This document shows positions 40,521-52,314 of a DNA stretch of 64,000 bases, in pieces (the stretch's first letter is position 1; every line of letters starts with the position of its first letter). The DNA comes from Micropterix aruncella. Taxonomy: Eukaryota > Arthropoda > Insecta > Lepidoptera > Micropterigidae. The notes under the pieces are model-generated. The model saw nothing but the letters and a program-made list of their open reading frames with translations. It was not told where the DNA came from and made no database searches. A program made the translations under genes and the position numbers. Where the stretch lies: NCBI GenBank assembly GCA_944548615.1, contig OX155961.1, positions 17,525,538 through 17,589,537 of the forward strand, given 5' to 3'.

Positions 40521-41138
40521 ATTTTTTGTATAATTTTCATTCAATTTCATAATAACAGTAACTACGCATCGGTACACCGAATAGAGCGATCCGTGGTGGA
40601 TATGATACACTATCGTTCAATGAAGACATTCTTTGGTAACGTGTTAGTAGCTCACTTTCATTACGTTTTATCTATGGGGGCTGTATTTGCTATTTTTGCT
40701 AAATTTATTTATTGATTCCCTATATTTTTTCGATTAGTAACGTAAAATTAAAAATAATATTTATTTCATTTACATTGAATAAATAATCGTTTACCAATTT
40801 AATTAAATTTTAAAAAAAAATTTTTTTTTTTTTATATAATTCTTATTTTTTTATTTATAATCATATTAATTAATAATAAAATATAGACCATAGCTGGAGG
40901 ACCCCCGCCGGAGTGGGCCAACAGCCGCTGGATTATTGTATGTAATAATAAAATAATAATAAATATACTGGGTCAGTTTTTATTTACCGGCATCGGGGCT
41001 GAATCAATACGAGCAAATAAGCAACTTTTGATTAATAAAATATGGCAAATTAAAAATATATATATATTAATTTTTATGCTTTTTTTTGTTAGATTTATAT
41101 ATCGTATCTATTGAAAAAGTTTGAGAAGCGTTGAGCGT
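40521..41138. other. unassigned AT-rich sequence
   Basis: No gene. Long A/T runs near 40810-40860. Confidence 0.4.
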
Positions 41139-41217
41139 GTTGCGCCATCTAGCGGTAGGTAGAATATCGCTAATAAACAATATTAGCGATATTTTACCTA
41201 CCGCTAGATGGCGCAAC
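41139..41217. repeat. near-perfect palindrome with paired CTCF-like motifs
   Basis: Arms 41139-41175 and 41181-41217 (37 nt each, one mismatch) flank a 5-nt loop AACAA. Each arm contains GCGCCATCTAGCGG or its complement. It is a better-preserved relative of 37085-37220. Confidence 0.9.
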
Positions 41218-41949
41218 GTGCTTAATGCTTTTTATACTATTTAGAAAAAAACTGATTTTCAACAATTTTATTGTTTTCGAAAAAAAACATTTTTTTATTT
41301 GATTTTCCCAATTATTGGCATCAAAAGTTTCTTATTTGCTCGTACTGATTCACCCCTTTGAGGACGCCTGTAACTAAAAACTCACCTGTAGGTATATACT
41401 TATTACAAACATATTTTTTGTATTATTTCTTGTAAATAGAATGAAAATTCGCAAGTTACAGAAAATTCAACAAAACGGTTTGACCAAAAATCTTTAAACA
41501 ACACTAAGTACCTTTCCGGTCACTACCAACTGACATAATATACTCGTATAATCTTATCTCAAAATAATTGTTATTTTTATGTCAATTTAAATTATTCGGC
41601 ACCGATTCGAAAGGCCGCGCCGCGCTGTCTGAATGAAACACTAAATACTATTATTTGCTCTGCGAATTTGCTGTATTTGGCTATTTTAGCACAATTTAGC
41701 CATTGTAGCAAAAAAACTAACATATATTTATTTAAACAATTTTACACATTTTTAGATTACGTGTAAAATGGAAGATAATTGAGTAGGTACACGCGTATAC
41801 TTTTTTTGCAAGGATGAATCCATTCATGAAGAACTCATTGAAATGCAGCCTCAAAACTGGCTACGAGGAAATACTCTCTGCTTTTAAATATGTATCTAGA
41901 AAACGATAATTCGTTCAAATTTTATATTTCGATAAAACGATAGTTCGCA
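41218..41949. other. unassigned AT-rich sequence
   Basis: No supported gene; the last 100 bp may already be RTE-like sequence. Confidence 0.4.
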
Positions 41950-42306
41950 TAATGCTAGAAAGGGCAGAATCCAACAAGACAAACCTATGGTTTTTATAGA
42001 TTTGGAGAAGGGATTTGATCGTATCTTCCGAGAACTTATCTGGGAAGCACTGAGACAGCAACTAGTACCTGAATACATTATTAACGTTATTCAAGACATA
42101 TACAGATCCGTCACTACTCAAGTCTTTCGTCCTGCAGGTAGAGGTGAGATGTTTGAGAGTAAAGTCGGGTACATCAAGGCTTCACGCTGAGCCCATTGCT
42201 ATTTAATACCATCATGGACAACCTCACAAAACACTTAACTGTCAAAAGTCACTGCCTTGGAACATACTCTACGCCGATGATGTTGCTTTGGTCTCGGACG
42301 ATGAAT
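41950..42306 (+). pseudogene. RTE-like reverse transcriptase, 5' piece
   Basis: Encodes VFIDLEKGFDRIFRELIWEA (RT motif A), VIQDIYRSVTT, then after frameshifts LSPLLFNTIMDN and a YADDVALVSDDE equivalent (42270-42305). The homology stops at the catalytic ADD region and resumes at about 56905 on the far side of the nested insertions. Confidence 0.75.
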
Positions 42307-42514
42307 AAGAAGAATAAGAATAAGAAAAATTTATTTTCATAAACCCGATCTGGGTATAGAAATTACATTACAAAAAATTATTATATATATAATAACATTA
42401 CGAAATTACAAAAAATAGTATTTCTACAAATGAAATTACATTTCAAATTATAAAAAAGTGTATAAAAAGTTCTGCGATCTAAGCTAACAGTGTATAAAAA
42501 AAGTGTATAAAAGT
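42307..42514 (-). mobile_element. minus-strand LINE 3' UTR scrap
   Basis: Read on the minus strand it ends TTTTCTTATTCTTATTCTTC, a LINE-type tail, with a GATCGGGTTTATG block before it. TTCTGCGATCTAAGC occurs twice, at 42470 and 42514. Confidence 0.4.
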
Positions 42515-43264
42515 TCTGCGATCTAAGCAAAGCATTCGACTGTATAAACATCAATACCCTGGTAGACAAGCTAAACCATTATGGAATTAGAGGAGTGGCC
42601 AATTCACTCATTAAATCGTACCCACAAAACAGGCAGCAAGTGGTGGAGATTAAAATAATTAATGAAATTGAGGAAAAGGCTGAGCAATCGAGTTGTGAAA
42701 TAGTAAACATCGGTGTGCCTCAGGGCTCAACATTAGGACCTCTCCTCTTCAAACTCTATTGTAACGATTTAGCAACTAACATAACTTGTGCCAAGACTGT
42801 CCAACTTGCAGATGACACCACGTGCATTCTTGAAAGTGACTATAGAACAAAAATGGAGGATCCAACAAGCGAAACACTTTTTGAAGTCAATGATTAGTTT
42901 AGAGTGAACCCGATGTCGCCAATTTAAGCAAAGCAGTGTTGATAAACTTCTCAAATAAAAAAGAAAAACAGTTAAATTACTCTATCGAGATTGCCAAGTC
43001 CACTAAATTTCCAGGAACTTACACCGACGAAAACATGTCACGGAAAACCTACATAGACCAGCCCAAACCAACATTGTGTTAAGCCCGCTATGCGGTATCC
43101 AGATCGAGAAAGATATTGGACGAAAAGAAAATTGAGGGTGCATACCATTCTCCGGCCGAATCCCACTTGGGACATCGGATCCTATTGCGGGCAAATGCCA
43201 CTGATATTAAAGAGGTATTTATTTTACAAAAAAGAGCCGTGAGAGCAATACGCGGATTAAATAG
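42515..43264 (+). pseudogene. CR1/Jockey-like LINE RT fragment interrupted by the LTR element
   Basis: DLSKAFDC (42519; RT motif A), then GVPQGSTLGPLLF (motif B, about 42710) and LADDTT (motif C, about 42805). After stops, HRILLRANATDIKEVFILQK, then RAVRAIRGLN, up to 43264. The LTR element enters exactly here; after its right end, ATAGGAGAGAATCTTGC continues the LINE for a short distance. Same family as 35567-36257. Confidence 0.75.
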
Positions 43265-45236
43265 TGTCATGTGACCCGAATAATTTTAATATATCAGTTA
43301 ATTTTATAGATTGCAATATTATTATTTTACCAATATACTTCCGGACGATATGGAGAGATTTGTTTATATAGTGGGCGCCAGCCCGGAAGAAGAAGAAGAT
43401 TTATTTCGGATCTATGAACAAGTGCCAGAGTCCTTCCACCGTTTAGAATTCTTCTGGGGCAGGGGTATGTAGGCTGCGTCGGGATTTGCGTCGGTTCGCT
43501 CAGTCCATCTCAGGCACGGGGGTATTTAGAATCCCTTAGTGACCCAGTCTACGGTAAGATGACCATCCCTATGGGATGAACGGCCTTTTATGGATATTGA
43601 ATTGCTAAATTATTTGAATCATTTCCCTTACTAAATAATATATATTATTCTCGTTCGAACGCCCTCTAGCGGTGGCGCGGCGAGTTACTTAGCAAAGATT
43701 GACATCATTTTGCTCAACCTGCATTGTGCTACTAATGCCCGCGTTTCGCCGCTAGATGGCGCGGACGCGACGGCGGATTCGGTTAATTTAAATTAAATCT
43801 TGCTGGAATATGCGCAAAATTGACTTGTAACATAAATAAGTGTGCTTTATTTTCCTTAATAAAGAATTCTGAATTTAATGAATTTTCCCAAATAATAATG
43901 GAAACTGATTTTAATATCTTATAAATGTATCTCAACCAATCCTTTCCTTTTATGGTTTTTTATTCTATTTTATTTATATGAAAAAAATGAAAATGAAATA
44001 TATGATATATGATGATATTAAAAATGAAATTATTCTGATATTGAGATGATTATGAGTAAAATAAAAGATACTTTTCCGACCCAAATTTACTATTTATTTT
44101 TCTATAACCTGTTGCGAAGACATTTCCCGAAACTATATGTGTGATATTGAATATTTATATTATTTATGAAACTTAATTTTTAATCCGTCGATCGTCGAAG
44201 GCCTTGCGAGATTTTACGAGCGTACGTTACAATTATTACATTTTTCCCGTGTTTCGATGAGCATTATTCGTAACTGGTTTTCCCTATTTTTGCCCTACAA
44301 TGATTTGGCAATTTTAGTGTCGGGTACGCTGCACTTTCAACTATCGTAAACGACGGTAGTCTTTTGCTCTATCATTTTCCCTGATATTTAAATTTGGAAA
44401 TATTACGTATTCCCTGACGATGACTTGCATTTATATTTATCTATAATTTGGTATTTTACTTCATAAGCTATTTTATTAATTTATCTGATTTTTTAATTGC
44501 CTCGGGAAGAACTCAATGCCACTCTGACTCCGCCACGTTTTAATCCCAAGATTGTCTAACGTGGATTTTAATTATATTTATATATTTTTACAGCCTACAT
44601 TTTAAGTAGAGATCGCCGAAATGATTTTTAGATTTATTGGCGGTGTCTATCGTTGATCCTATATTCGAAACTACGGATTCCTATATTCAGAAAACGGGTT
44701 AGCACGTATATGTCGTGCAAGACGGGTCTGAAGGACTAAAAAGTATTGCACGATTGTGGTATTGCAAGTTAGAATAAAAGAAATCGAATTTTACTTTAAA
44801 AAAAACCGAAAATGAGAATATAATCTACTTGCCCCAAATAGGATGTGGAGATCACGCTGGAATGCTTTGCCTGCGCCGCACTTGATTCTAGTTATAATTT
44901 CTAAAGATGACTTTGACTTTTATATTTTATTCGTAGATGTAGGTAGGCCACTTCGAAGTCGTGAAATGAGCTCCGGCGGCCGGTAATCGCCGCGAGGCAA
45001 AAACCGACCGCCGCGCTGAAACGACGACCTTCCCAGGCGAGTGCTTCGGGCCAAAAAAAAAACTCTCACTAGCGATTCTCTACACCCGTGTTCCATCTAA
45101 TCGCTAGTGATGCCTATTGTGCGATAAGATTCGCTTGTATCCTATATTATTGTTATTTTATTTTTGTTAACTAATTTTGGCAATAATTGTTTATTATATT
45201 GTTTGTTAAACCCGTAATGGTTTTATGACCATTACA
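43265..45236 (-). repeat. 3' LTR (left)
   Basis: Same sequence as 54887-56858 at a constant offset of 11,622 bp. It contains a 12-nt-arm hairpin (45066-45077 and 45099-45110), a terminal inverted pair GTAATGG/CCATTAC at its edge, and two inverted CTCF-like motifs (43661-43672 and 43749-43762). Confidence 0.95.
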
Positions 45237-48200
45237 TGCCGGAAAAGATGTTCAGTCTTCGCCCACGAAGACCTTAAACACCAAAGACTAAACGAACTAC
45301 TATAAGAATCTACCACCTAAAGCGTAGCCATCGCTACGGTTCTTTAGTTGCCGTGCTACGCTTGCTACGACATAAAAATTTCTAAAAGTTTTATTATATT
45401 TTGTCTTGACAGTTTAAAGTACATTATTATTAAGAGATAACCCCTGCTTCTAGTCTCCTATTATTTAAAGAAATTATATTTTATAATAAATTTTCCGAAG
45501 TTGGAAATTTTTGAGGTTTTCCGATTTTCTACTAAGTTATTAAAAGAAAGCTATTTATCCAAGTTAGAAAAAATGCTCTGCGAAACACGTCCTTTATAAC
45601 CTTACATTTTACAATTTTGATACAGTGAATACAGTGGCCTGTGTCGTCTATTCCGCTCCGTCCAGGGTCTTGTCATTGTCTGCCGTTTTGCCGTATTTCC
45701 TTTTATGAATTTTTCCTTCATTTGTGTTCGTATTTGCCCATATGATGCTCAATTGTCGTCTTTGCCTCGTTACGTCCGGAACTCGTCACCTTGGTAAGAG
45801 ATGTAGAGAAGAAAGTCATATTAGTAGAGGTTCGCTCCCAAAGCTTTTTGCTTCGGAGCTTGAACACGAAAATGTCAATTTATACATGTAAATCTGGACA
45901 CATCATCAGATGCTTTTATAAAGTCTATCGAAGTGTAGATGTACTGTTTCAAAAAAATGTTTAAAATTTTGTCCAATTTCTAACTTCTTTATCCCGTTTT
46001 TCCCATTTTTGCCCCTCACTGCACAAATGCCCTTTTTCAAAAAGTTGCTACACTGGATTGAAGATCAATGCACTGTCGATTGGTATATTAGTCTCTATCT
46101 ACACAATGCAGTCCGCATTTTCTCTCACAATCTTGGGGAAATTGTCTCGTTCACGCGCTTGTCCGTTTTCGCTTTACTGGTCGGTCCACGATACCGTCCC
46201 TGGTAATACTGCAGGTCGCATGTTGCCGGTGCTGACGTCATAGGTAGTTTCGTCTATTTACGTGCCTCCTGGCCTTCCTGTTGCGGTGAAAAAGGAAATA
46301 GTTCGACTTTTTACCTTAGGTTTCTGCGTGGTCTGGAGTCGGATAAGCGTGATTGGATCTTATTTACTTCGGTCGATCCTCGGTATCTTCCTTTGCTATT
46401 TGTATGGGTGTGCTGCGCTTTCGAGGAGTCGTGAGCCATTGCTGCTGATCTCTGTCGTCTGCGTCGTGGCTCTTCCAGCTGCCATATAGCGTTTCCATTT
46501 TGTCCTTTTATTATCGGCGTCCTCTTTCTCGTCGCTCTGTCTCTTTCTGGAATGTATAATTTTCTTTGCTGCATCATATGGTCTCTTATTTTTTACTAGG
46601 ATTGCGGTTGGCTGGCAATTCATTAGGAAGGGTTTGACAGGAAGGGCATATTCTCGTATACAACTTTATTTTTATTTCAAAAAATTTGACGGAACAAAAG
46701 AGACGTGCTTCTGCGTTTTCTTTACAAATTACAGAAATTTTTAAACTACTACATCTATTCTTACTATTTAATAAAAAAAACATTTTTATTTTACTTTTTT
46801 TTTTTAAACAAAAATTCTCACACATTGCTTTTCAAATAAGCTTCCAGTAACTAAATTTAAGACTATATTTTATTAGGTGTTCGTATGGATACACCTTCCG
46901 ATTTTTCAGATTTTCTTCTTCAAACAAGTGTTGAGGTTTTTCGTATTTCAATATTTAAGTAAAAAGAAAAATAAACATTTTGATAACGCTCCACTTCTTG
47001 TGAGAGCTTATCTTAATTACTACAAAATCAAATGTTACAAAGTAAATTATGTCTCAACGTCGATCTTTATTTATATGTGTGGCTGGCTTAATAAATTATG
47101 GGCAGATTTCTAGCGTGATATCTTTTTAAGAGTATGGAAAAATTGAAGAGTGTATATTTATATGAAATTTATGTGTTGTGAGACGTGGACAGTATCTCGC
47201 ACTTTTATATTAAATTTATTAAAAAAAATTATTTATATAATTTACACCAAGTATTTTTGTTAATGGTATGTCATGGTGAGGGTTCCAATGACATTGATAA
47301 TTTTTCATATAATAGATTGTTCACCATCTCAGTGGTATTGGTCTCCCCGAGTGAAATATAAGATATATATATATATATATGAGATTTCCCTTTTAAAAAT
47401 ATTTATAAGTTTTTTTGTATAGAAATGAACTATATATTGGTGACCAGTCTCCGTTGAAACAATAATAGACGTCGATCCACATAATTTTAATTCATGCGGA
47501 AGCGTGGACACTATAGTCTTTAATTTAATAGAAAAATATGGGAAATCTTTAGATTTTTTTTAAAAAAATTTTTTTATGATACTATATATGGTGACTGTTC
47601 TGCGATCTAAAGCGCATATTAACTACGTAATTTACTCTAGTAGTAGTAAGTTAATAGTAAATCTTATATACCTTGTTCGGCAAGAATTTATTTAACTTAT
47701 CAGGTTTTTAAGCCTTCCGAATTTAGTGTTTGTGTTGAACATATATTTTACTGAGATGTTATTATTGTTGTCTTGAGTGTGAATGATAAAATTTTCAATA
47801 TTTAGCTTAAGTTTTTTTCTTTCGTGACCCGTTCATTCTACTTTCTTACGTCTGCATTCTAGGTCTTCCTGACATACAATCTTTCATACTAAAACTGGCT
47901 GCCTCGTATTTACTATTTTTAACGATTCTTGACAGTACAAATGATTCCTCTCTATAGTATTGTACATTTCTCCAGAAATTACGTGTTCAGCTAAGATTAA
48001 TTCGCTACTAACTATAAGCGTTTATGGACAAACTAATTTTGAGCAGCGTTTCAGCGGGACATAACGGAAAATCTATAAGTCTTTTTTGAAGAAAAAAGAC
48101 AATAAAAACAATTCATGGTATGGAAAAACATTCCATGTCCTGATAAATTCAGGATCGGATGAGATCTTTCTGTAGCTATATGTTGTAATATACAATGGTT

Positions 48201-49185
48201 TTTTTTATCGTGAGCCTTCTAGTCGCTAATTAGAAATGTCAGCAGTTTTTGCCATGTAATTACATAATAGTAGGAATAAATAATAATAGTAGAGTTTATT
48301 CATAAATGAATTTAGGACTTGTCCGTGAACAATTTTAATTTGAACGCGAACGGCTTAACGTCCGGTATACTCTATTTAAAATATAATACTATAAAATAAT
48401 TTGTATCCTTCAGAGCTGATCAAAGTAAATTTTAATTCTACCTGTCAGGTGATGTTTACAATAGACGGGTATCAAGCACCCAGGTGTTTTTACTCCATGA
48501 GCAGGGTTAGATCACCGAACCCTTCAGATTTTGCTTATATGCTAATATATAGTATAAAATGATAGGTATAGAAGTATCTCAATCCTTAGACTTATCCGCA
48601 TGGCTCCTTTTTACTATATTATATGTTAAATATATACATATATATGATATTTTATATAAATATATTTTGACGCGAAACTTGGTACTATTCTTTCTCCCTA
48701 TTTTTTTCCAGTCAATCCGGGTTCTTAGCCGGATAAGATGTTAAGAAAAAAAATTTTTTTTTATTTAAAAAAAAATTTTTTTTTTTTTAATGATGTTATC
48801 TATTGTATGTGAAATTATATATTTATTTATTTTACTTATTGAAAATTTAGTGTTGTATGTGTTTTTATTTTTATCATGCTACGCCCTTATGTGTTTGTTA
48901 CTTTTTCTTTATGTGTGCTTATTATTTTTTTTTTTTTTTATTTAGCCATGAATACTTGTATCGAATACTTATATACTTTATCTGTTACATTTATTTACTT
49001 AATATTTTGTATTTTTGCTCTGTTTTTATATTTTTTCTTTTACTTTTCACTTGCAATTATCTCACGGTGTACCCAATATAGTCGTTGCTTTTTGTGATTT
49101 TGCATATTCCGGATTACATGTGGATATTATGCGACTGTTATTTGCAATGTGAAATGTTCTGCGTATTTTTTTTTTTTGTGTGACC
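45237..49185 (-). other. long non-coding 3' region of the LTR element
   Basis: Lies between the pol stop and the 3' LTR; about 3.95 kb without a large ORF. Minus-strand frames 46623-46396 and 46577-46311 overlap. The first encodes a small basic protein (KKIIHSRKRQSDEKEDADNK, then RTKWKR) that looks nuclear-targeting, but it has no recognised family. No envelope-like ORF and no clear polypurine tract next to the LTR. Confidence 0.6.
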
Positions 49186-52100
49186 CTAATTTTTACACAG
49201 GTCTTTTATGTGGTACGTCCCACGATTTTTGCCGTGTTCGTCAACCAATACATAGGCTATGGGGGACTTTTTCGCGATGATTTTGCATTTTGAATATCTG
49301 GGCGCTAGTTTGTTTGAGAAAAACTCTGCTTTTCGCGATTGCATGTGATTTTTCGCCCATACGAAATCACCGACTGAGAATTCGACGTGCTTTCTCCTCA
49401 GGTTATATTTTGAGGCGTTATTTTTGAAAGCTTCCATGAGTCTTTCCCGCACGACGTCATATGCGTCCGCGAGCGTCTCGAGTCCTTTTGCGAATTCCTG
49501 TGGACTGTCTATTGCTATTTTGGATTTTTCTTTTGGAATGAAACTAAACATTTTATGGTAGCGGCCATCAACCATTGGTTCACGAGCGTACATAAGGTAT
49601 GATGGGGTAAAGCCTGTTGCCAGATTTTGATGATTATTTAACGCGTTTTGGATTAAAGATAAATGTTTATCCCACGATCTTTGATCTTTTCCTGCTAGAA
49701 TTGATAAACTCGTTTCTATAGTTTGATTATAACGTTCGACTGCGTTCGATTGAGGAGCATATACGCATCCATAGAATAATTTTGGGATTTTATATTTTTC
49801 CGTAAAATTTTTGAATGCTTTTGACCTAAAATATGATGCGTTGTCTAACGTTATTACCGCAGGTGTTCCGTACGCCAGAAATACGTTATTTTCTAGGTGT
49901 TTGATAATATTGGCTGAGGTGGCTTTTCTTAACGGGAATAGCCAACAAAATTTTGTAAATAAATCGATCACAGAGAGTATATAGGTGAAGCCGCTCAGTG
50001 ATCTTGGCATGGGTCCCACCAGATCTATACTGATCGTATGCATTGGAGTGTTCACTGTTTTTGGAGTCACCATGAGCCCATGTGCAGGTCCTGTCTTTAT
50101 CTTGTATGCTTTACAAGTATCGCAATTTTTGACATATGCCTTGACTTCCTTTTGCATTCCGGGCCAATAATAATATGTTTGTAACTTTCTCAGGGTTTTG
50201 AAAATGCCAAAATGTACAGCAAACTCCCCTTCATGGATGTCTTTTATCGCCGATTTTCTGTCAGCATATTTGAGTACCAGTCTCCACGCATTTCGGAGGT
50301 TCTCACCTTTTTTGGGGGGAAAGTATTTGTATAGTTTTTCCTCCTCAATTTTGTATTCCGTGGCTGTATAAGGTTCTTTTTCTACGGTTTTGTACATCCG
50401 ATCGTACCAATCATCTTTCGTGACTTTCGTGGACATTTCCATGCATGGGATTCTTGACAGTGCGTCCGCTACCACGTTCAGACTGCCTTTTTTATGCACG
50501 ATTTCCATGTCGAATTGCGAAAGCAGGGTGCTCCATCTCGCCAGACGACCTGTGGGGTTGGTGAGATTTGTCAGCCACCTTAAGCTGCTGTGATCAGTTA
50601 TTACTTTGAACCTGGAACCTTCTACATATGTCCTGTAATGAAGGACTGCTCTCAAAACTGCCAGGAGCTCTTTCTCTGTAACTGAAAAGTTGCTCTCTGC
50701 TTTGCTCAGTGTGCGCGAAAAGTATGAAATTGGCAAGTCCATTTCCTCTTCTTCCGAATATTGGGTGAGTGCTGCGCCTACGGCTATGTCACTTGCATCG
50801 CAACTTATGGTAAATTTCTTGGTGAAATCCGGACATCTTAGTATGGGGGCCGATATTAGCGCTTCCTTGAGTGTGTTGAAAGATTTTTCTGCCTCTTCGT
50901 TCCATTCGAAATTTACTTTGACGCCTTTCTTTCCTCCTGTGAGCTTGCATAAAGGTGCTGCTATTTTTGAGTATTCTTTTACGAAGCGTCGGTAGTAGCC
51001 GCAGAGACCGAGGAAGCTTCTTACACGTTTCACGCTGTTTGGTCTTGGGAAATCTCTTACACATTCAATTTTTCCAGGGTCCGTTCTCAGACCTTGCCCG
51101 TCTACTACATATCCGAGGTATATAAGTTCTGGCCTACAAAATTCGCATTTTTTGAGATTTATTGTTAAGCCGGCCTCTTTCAGGTTGTCTCTGACTCTTA
51201 CTAATGTGTCGATATGTTCGTCATATGTGGCGGAGGCTATTATTAGGTCGTCTGCATACGCGAATACTTTGCTGTCGTATTCCGGTCCGAAAATTCGGTC
51301 CATTAATGCTGCGAGATCTGATGACGAGTTGCATGTACCAAAGGGCATGCGTACAAATGCGTACATGCCTTTTCCGGGCACGGCGAAGGCGGTTTTCTGA
51401 ATTGACGATTTTTCCATGGGAATTTGCCAGAAGGCTTTTGACAGGTCAATCGATGTTAGGTATTTTGAATTTCCAAGATTATCGAGGATTCGTTGGGCCG
51501 ATGCCATGGGGTAATGGTTTTTTATTGTGACCTCATTTAACTTTCTGGAGTCTAGACATACTCTGGGCGTTCCGTCTTTTTTATTGACGACCAATATTGG
51601 GCTGCACCACGGCGATTTGATTGGCGTAATTACCCCTAATTTAAGCATTTCGTCTATTTCCTTTTTTACTAACTTATCCTTTTCCGGCGCTAGGAGGTAT
51701 GGTTTTTGTCTGATCGGGTCTCCGGTGGTTACGATTTTGTGTTCGATCAAGTGAGTCCTTCCCAGCCCCATCTTTTCAAAGGAGATATCTTCGTATAATT
51801 TTTTGACTTCTTCTAGGCGTCGTAATTGATGTGGCGTCAAATCGTCTACGTTGATTATCTGTCGTCCTATTGTATGACTTAGTTCCGCGAGCTGTATGTC
51901 CTTTTCCTCGTTGACGGAAATTTTCACGCCGAATCGGCTGATGAATTCGATTCCCAAGATGATGTCCTTTTTTATTGTTGGGCAGATGATGAAGTTTATG
52001 TTCTCTCTTCTTCCCTTGTATACTACTGGCAGTGTTACTGAGCCGAGTATCCGTTGTCCAGCTCCATCCGCCGTTGTTATGCGGTTTTCCGGGTGCATAG

Positions 52101-52314
52101 CCTTTTTTTTGATTGACGTGAAACGGCTGTGTGTTTGTCCTCCAAGTATACATATCGCGCAGCCCGTGTCCACCAATCCTTTGTACGTTTTTCCGAGGAT
52201 GGAAATATTTGCATGTGGGCGCACGTCGTAATCTTGTGTTTTTGTTGACAAAGTAAAGTTTTCCACGGTAGCGGCTCTGTCTAATTCCGGTTCCCGTGGC
52301 CAAACGCGTTTTTT
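49186..52314 (-). CDS. pol: Gypsy Pol polyprotein (PR-RT-RH-IN)
   Basis: 1,026 residues if counted from 52266, but that first codon is GTG. The frame is open further upstream to the slippery site, so Pol is probably made only as Gag-Pol fusion. Domains by residue: aspartic protease DTG at 33-35; RT about 170-390 with motif A SIDLSKAFWQ (about 271) and catalytic YADD at 337-340; RNase H about 480-605 with CDASD and TDHSSL; integrase zinc-binding His residues near 678-685 and Cys 715/718; integrase core D748, D808, E844 (35 residues between the last two, i.e. D,D35E). A GPY/F-like C-terminus begins near FFSNKLAPRYSKCKI; no chromodomain. Oddity: the usual PFGLCNAPATF motif reads PFGTCNSSSDL. All catalytic residues that I can check are present. 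Confidence 0.95.
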   Translation of the reverse strand, partial: KKRVWPREPELDRAATVENFTLSTKTQDYDVRPHANISILGKTYKGLVDTGCAICILGGQTHSRFTSIKKKAMHPENRITTADGAGQRILGSVTLPVVYKGRRENINFIICPTIKKDIILGIEFISRFGVKISVNEEKDIQLAELSHTIGRQIINVDDLTPHQLRRLEEVKKLYEDISFEKMGLGRTHLIEHKIVTTGDPIRQKPYLLAPEKDKLVKKEIDEMLKLGVITPIKSPWCSPILVVNKKDGTPRVCLDSRKLNEVTIKNHYPMASAQRILDNLGNSKYLTSIDLSKAFWQIPMEKSSIQKTAFAVPGKGMYAFVRMPFGTCNSSSDLAALMDRIFGPEYDSKVFAYADDLIIASATYDEHIDTLVRVRDNLKEAGLTINLKKCEFCRPELIYLGYVVDGQGLRTDPGKIECVRDFPRPNSVKRVRSFLGLCGYYRRFVKEYSKIAAPLCKLTGGKKGVKVNFEWNEEAEKSFNTLKEALISAPILRCPDFTKKFTISCDASDIAVGAALTQYSEEEEMDLPISYFSRTLSKAESNFSVTEKELLAVLRAVLHYRTYVEGSRFKVITDHSSLRWLTNLTNPTGRLARWSTLLSQFDMEIVHKKGSLNVVADALSRIPCMEMSTKVTKDDWYDRMYKTVEKEPYTATEYKIEEEKLYKYFPPKKGENLRNAWRLVLKYADRKSAIKDIHEGEFAVHFGIFKTLRKLQTYYYWPGMQKEVKAYVKNCDTCKAYKIKTGPAHGLMVTPKTVNTPMHTISIDLVGPMPRSLSGFTYILSVIDLFTKFCWLFPLRKATSANIIKHLENNVFLAYGTPAVITLDNASYFRSKAFKNFTEKYKIPKLFYGCVYAPQSNAVERYNQTIETSLSILAGKDQRSWDKHLSLIQNALNNHQNLATGFTPSYLMYAREPMVDGRYHKMFSFIPKEKSKIAIDSPQEFAKGLETLADAYDVVRERLMEAFKNNASKYNLRRKHVEFSVGDFVWAKNHMQSRKAEFFSNKLAPRYSKCKIIAKKSPIAYVLVDEHGKNRGTYHIKDLCKN
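52263..52314 (-). promoter_or_regulatory. gag-pol -1 ribosomal frameshift signal
   Basis: On the minus strand the heptamer A AAA AAC (52314-52308) lies in gag phase at residues Lys426-Asn427. Pol is in the -1 frame and is open from the next codon. Eight nucleotides later CCACGG (52299-52294) can pair with CCGTGG (52268-52263), a 6-bp stem with a 25-nt loop. The gag stop is at 52283-52281, inside that loop. This is the classical retroviral arrangement. Confidence 0.85.

Noticed and set aside
48857..49097. Two overlapping hydrophobic plus-strand ORFs
   Set aside because: Product of T-rich sequence in two frames at once; no family similarity.
52266..52266. Independent start codon for pol
   Set aside because: The codon is GTG and the frame is open upstream to a -1 slippery site, so fusion by frameshifting fits better.
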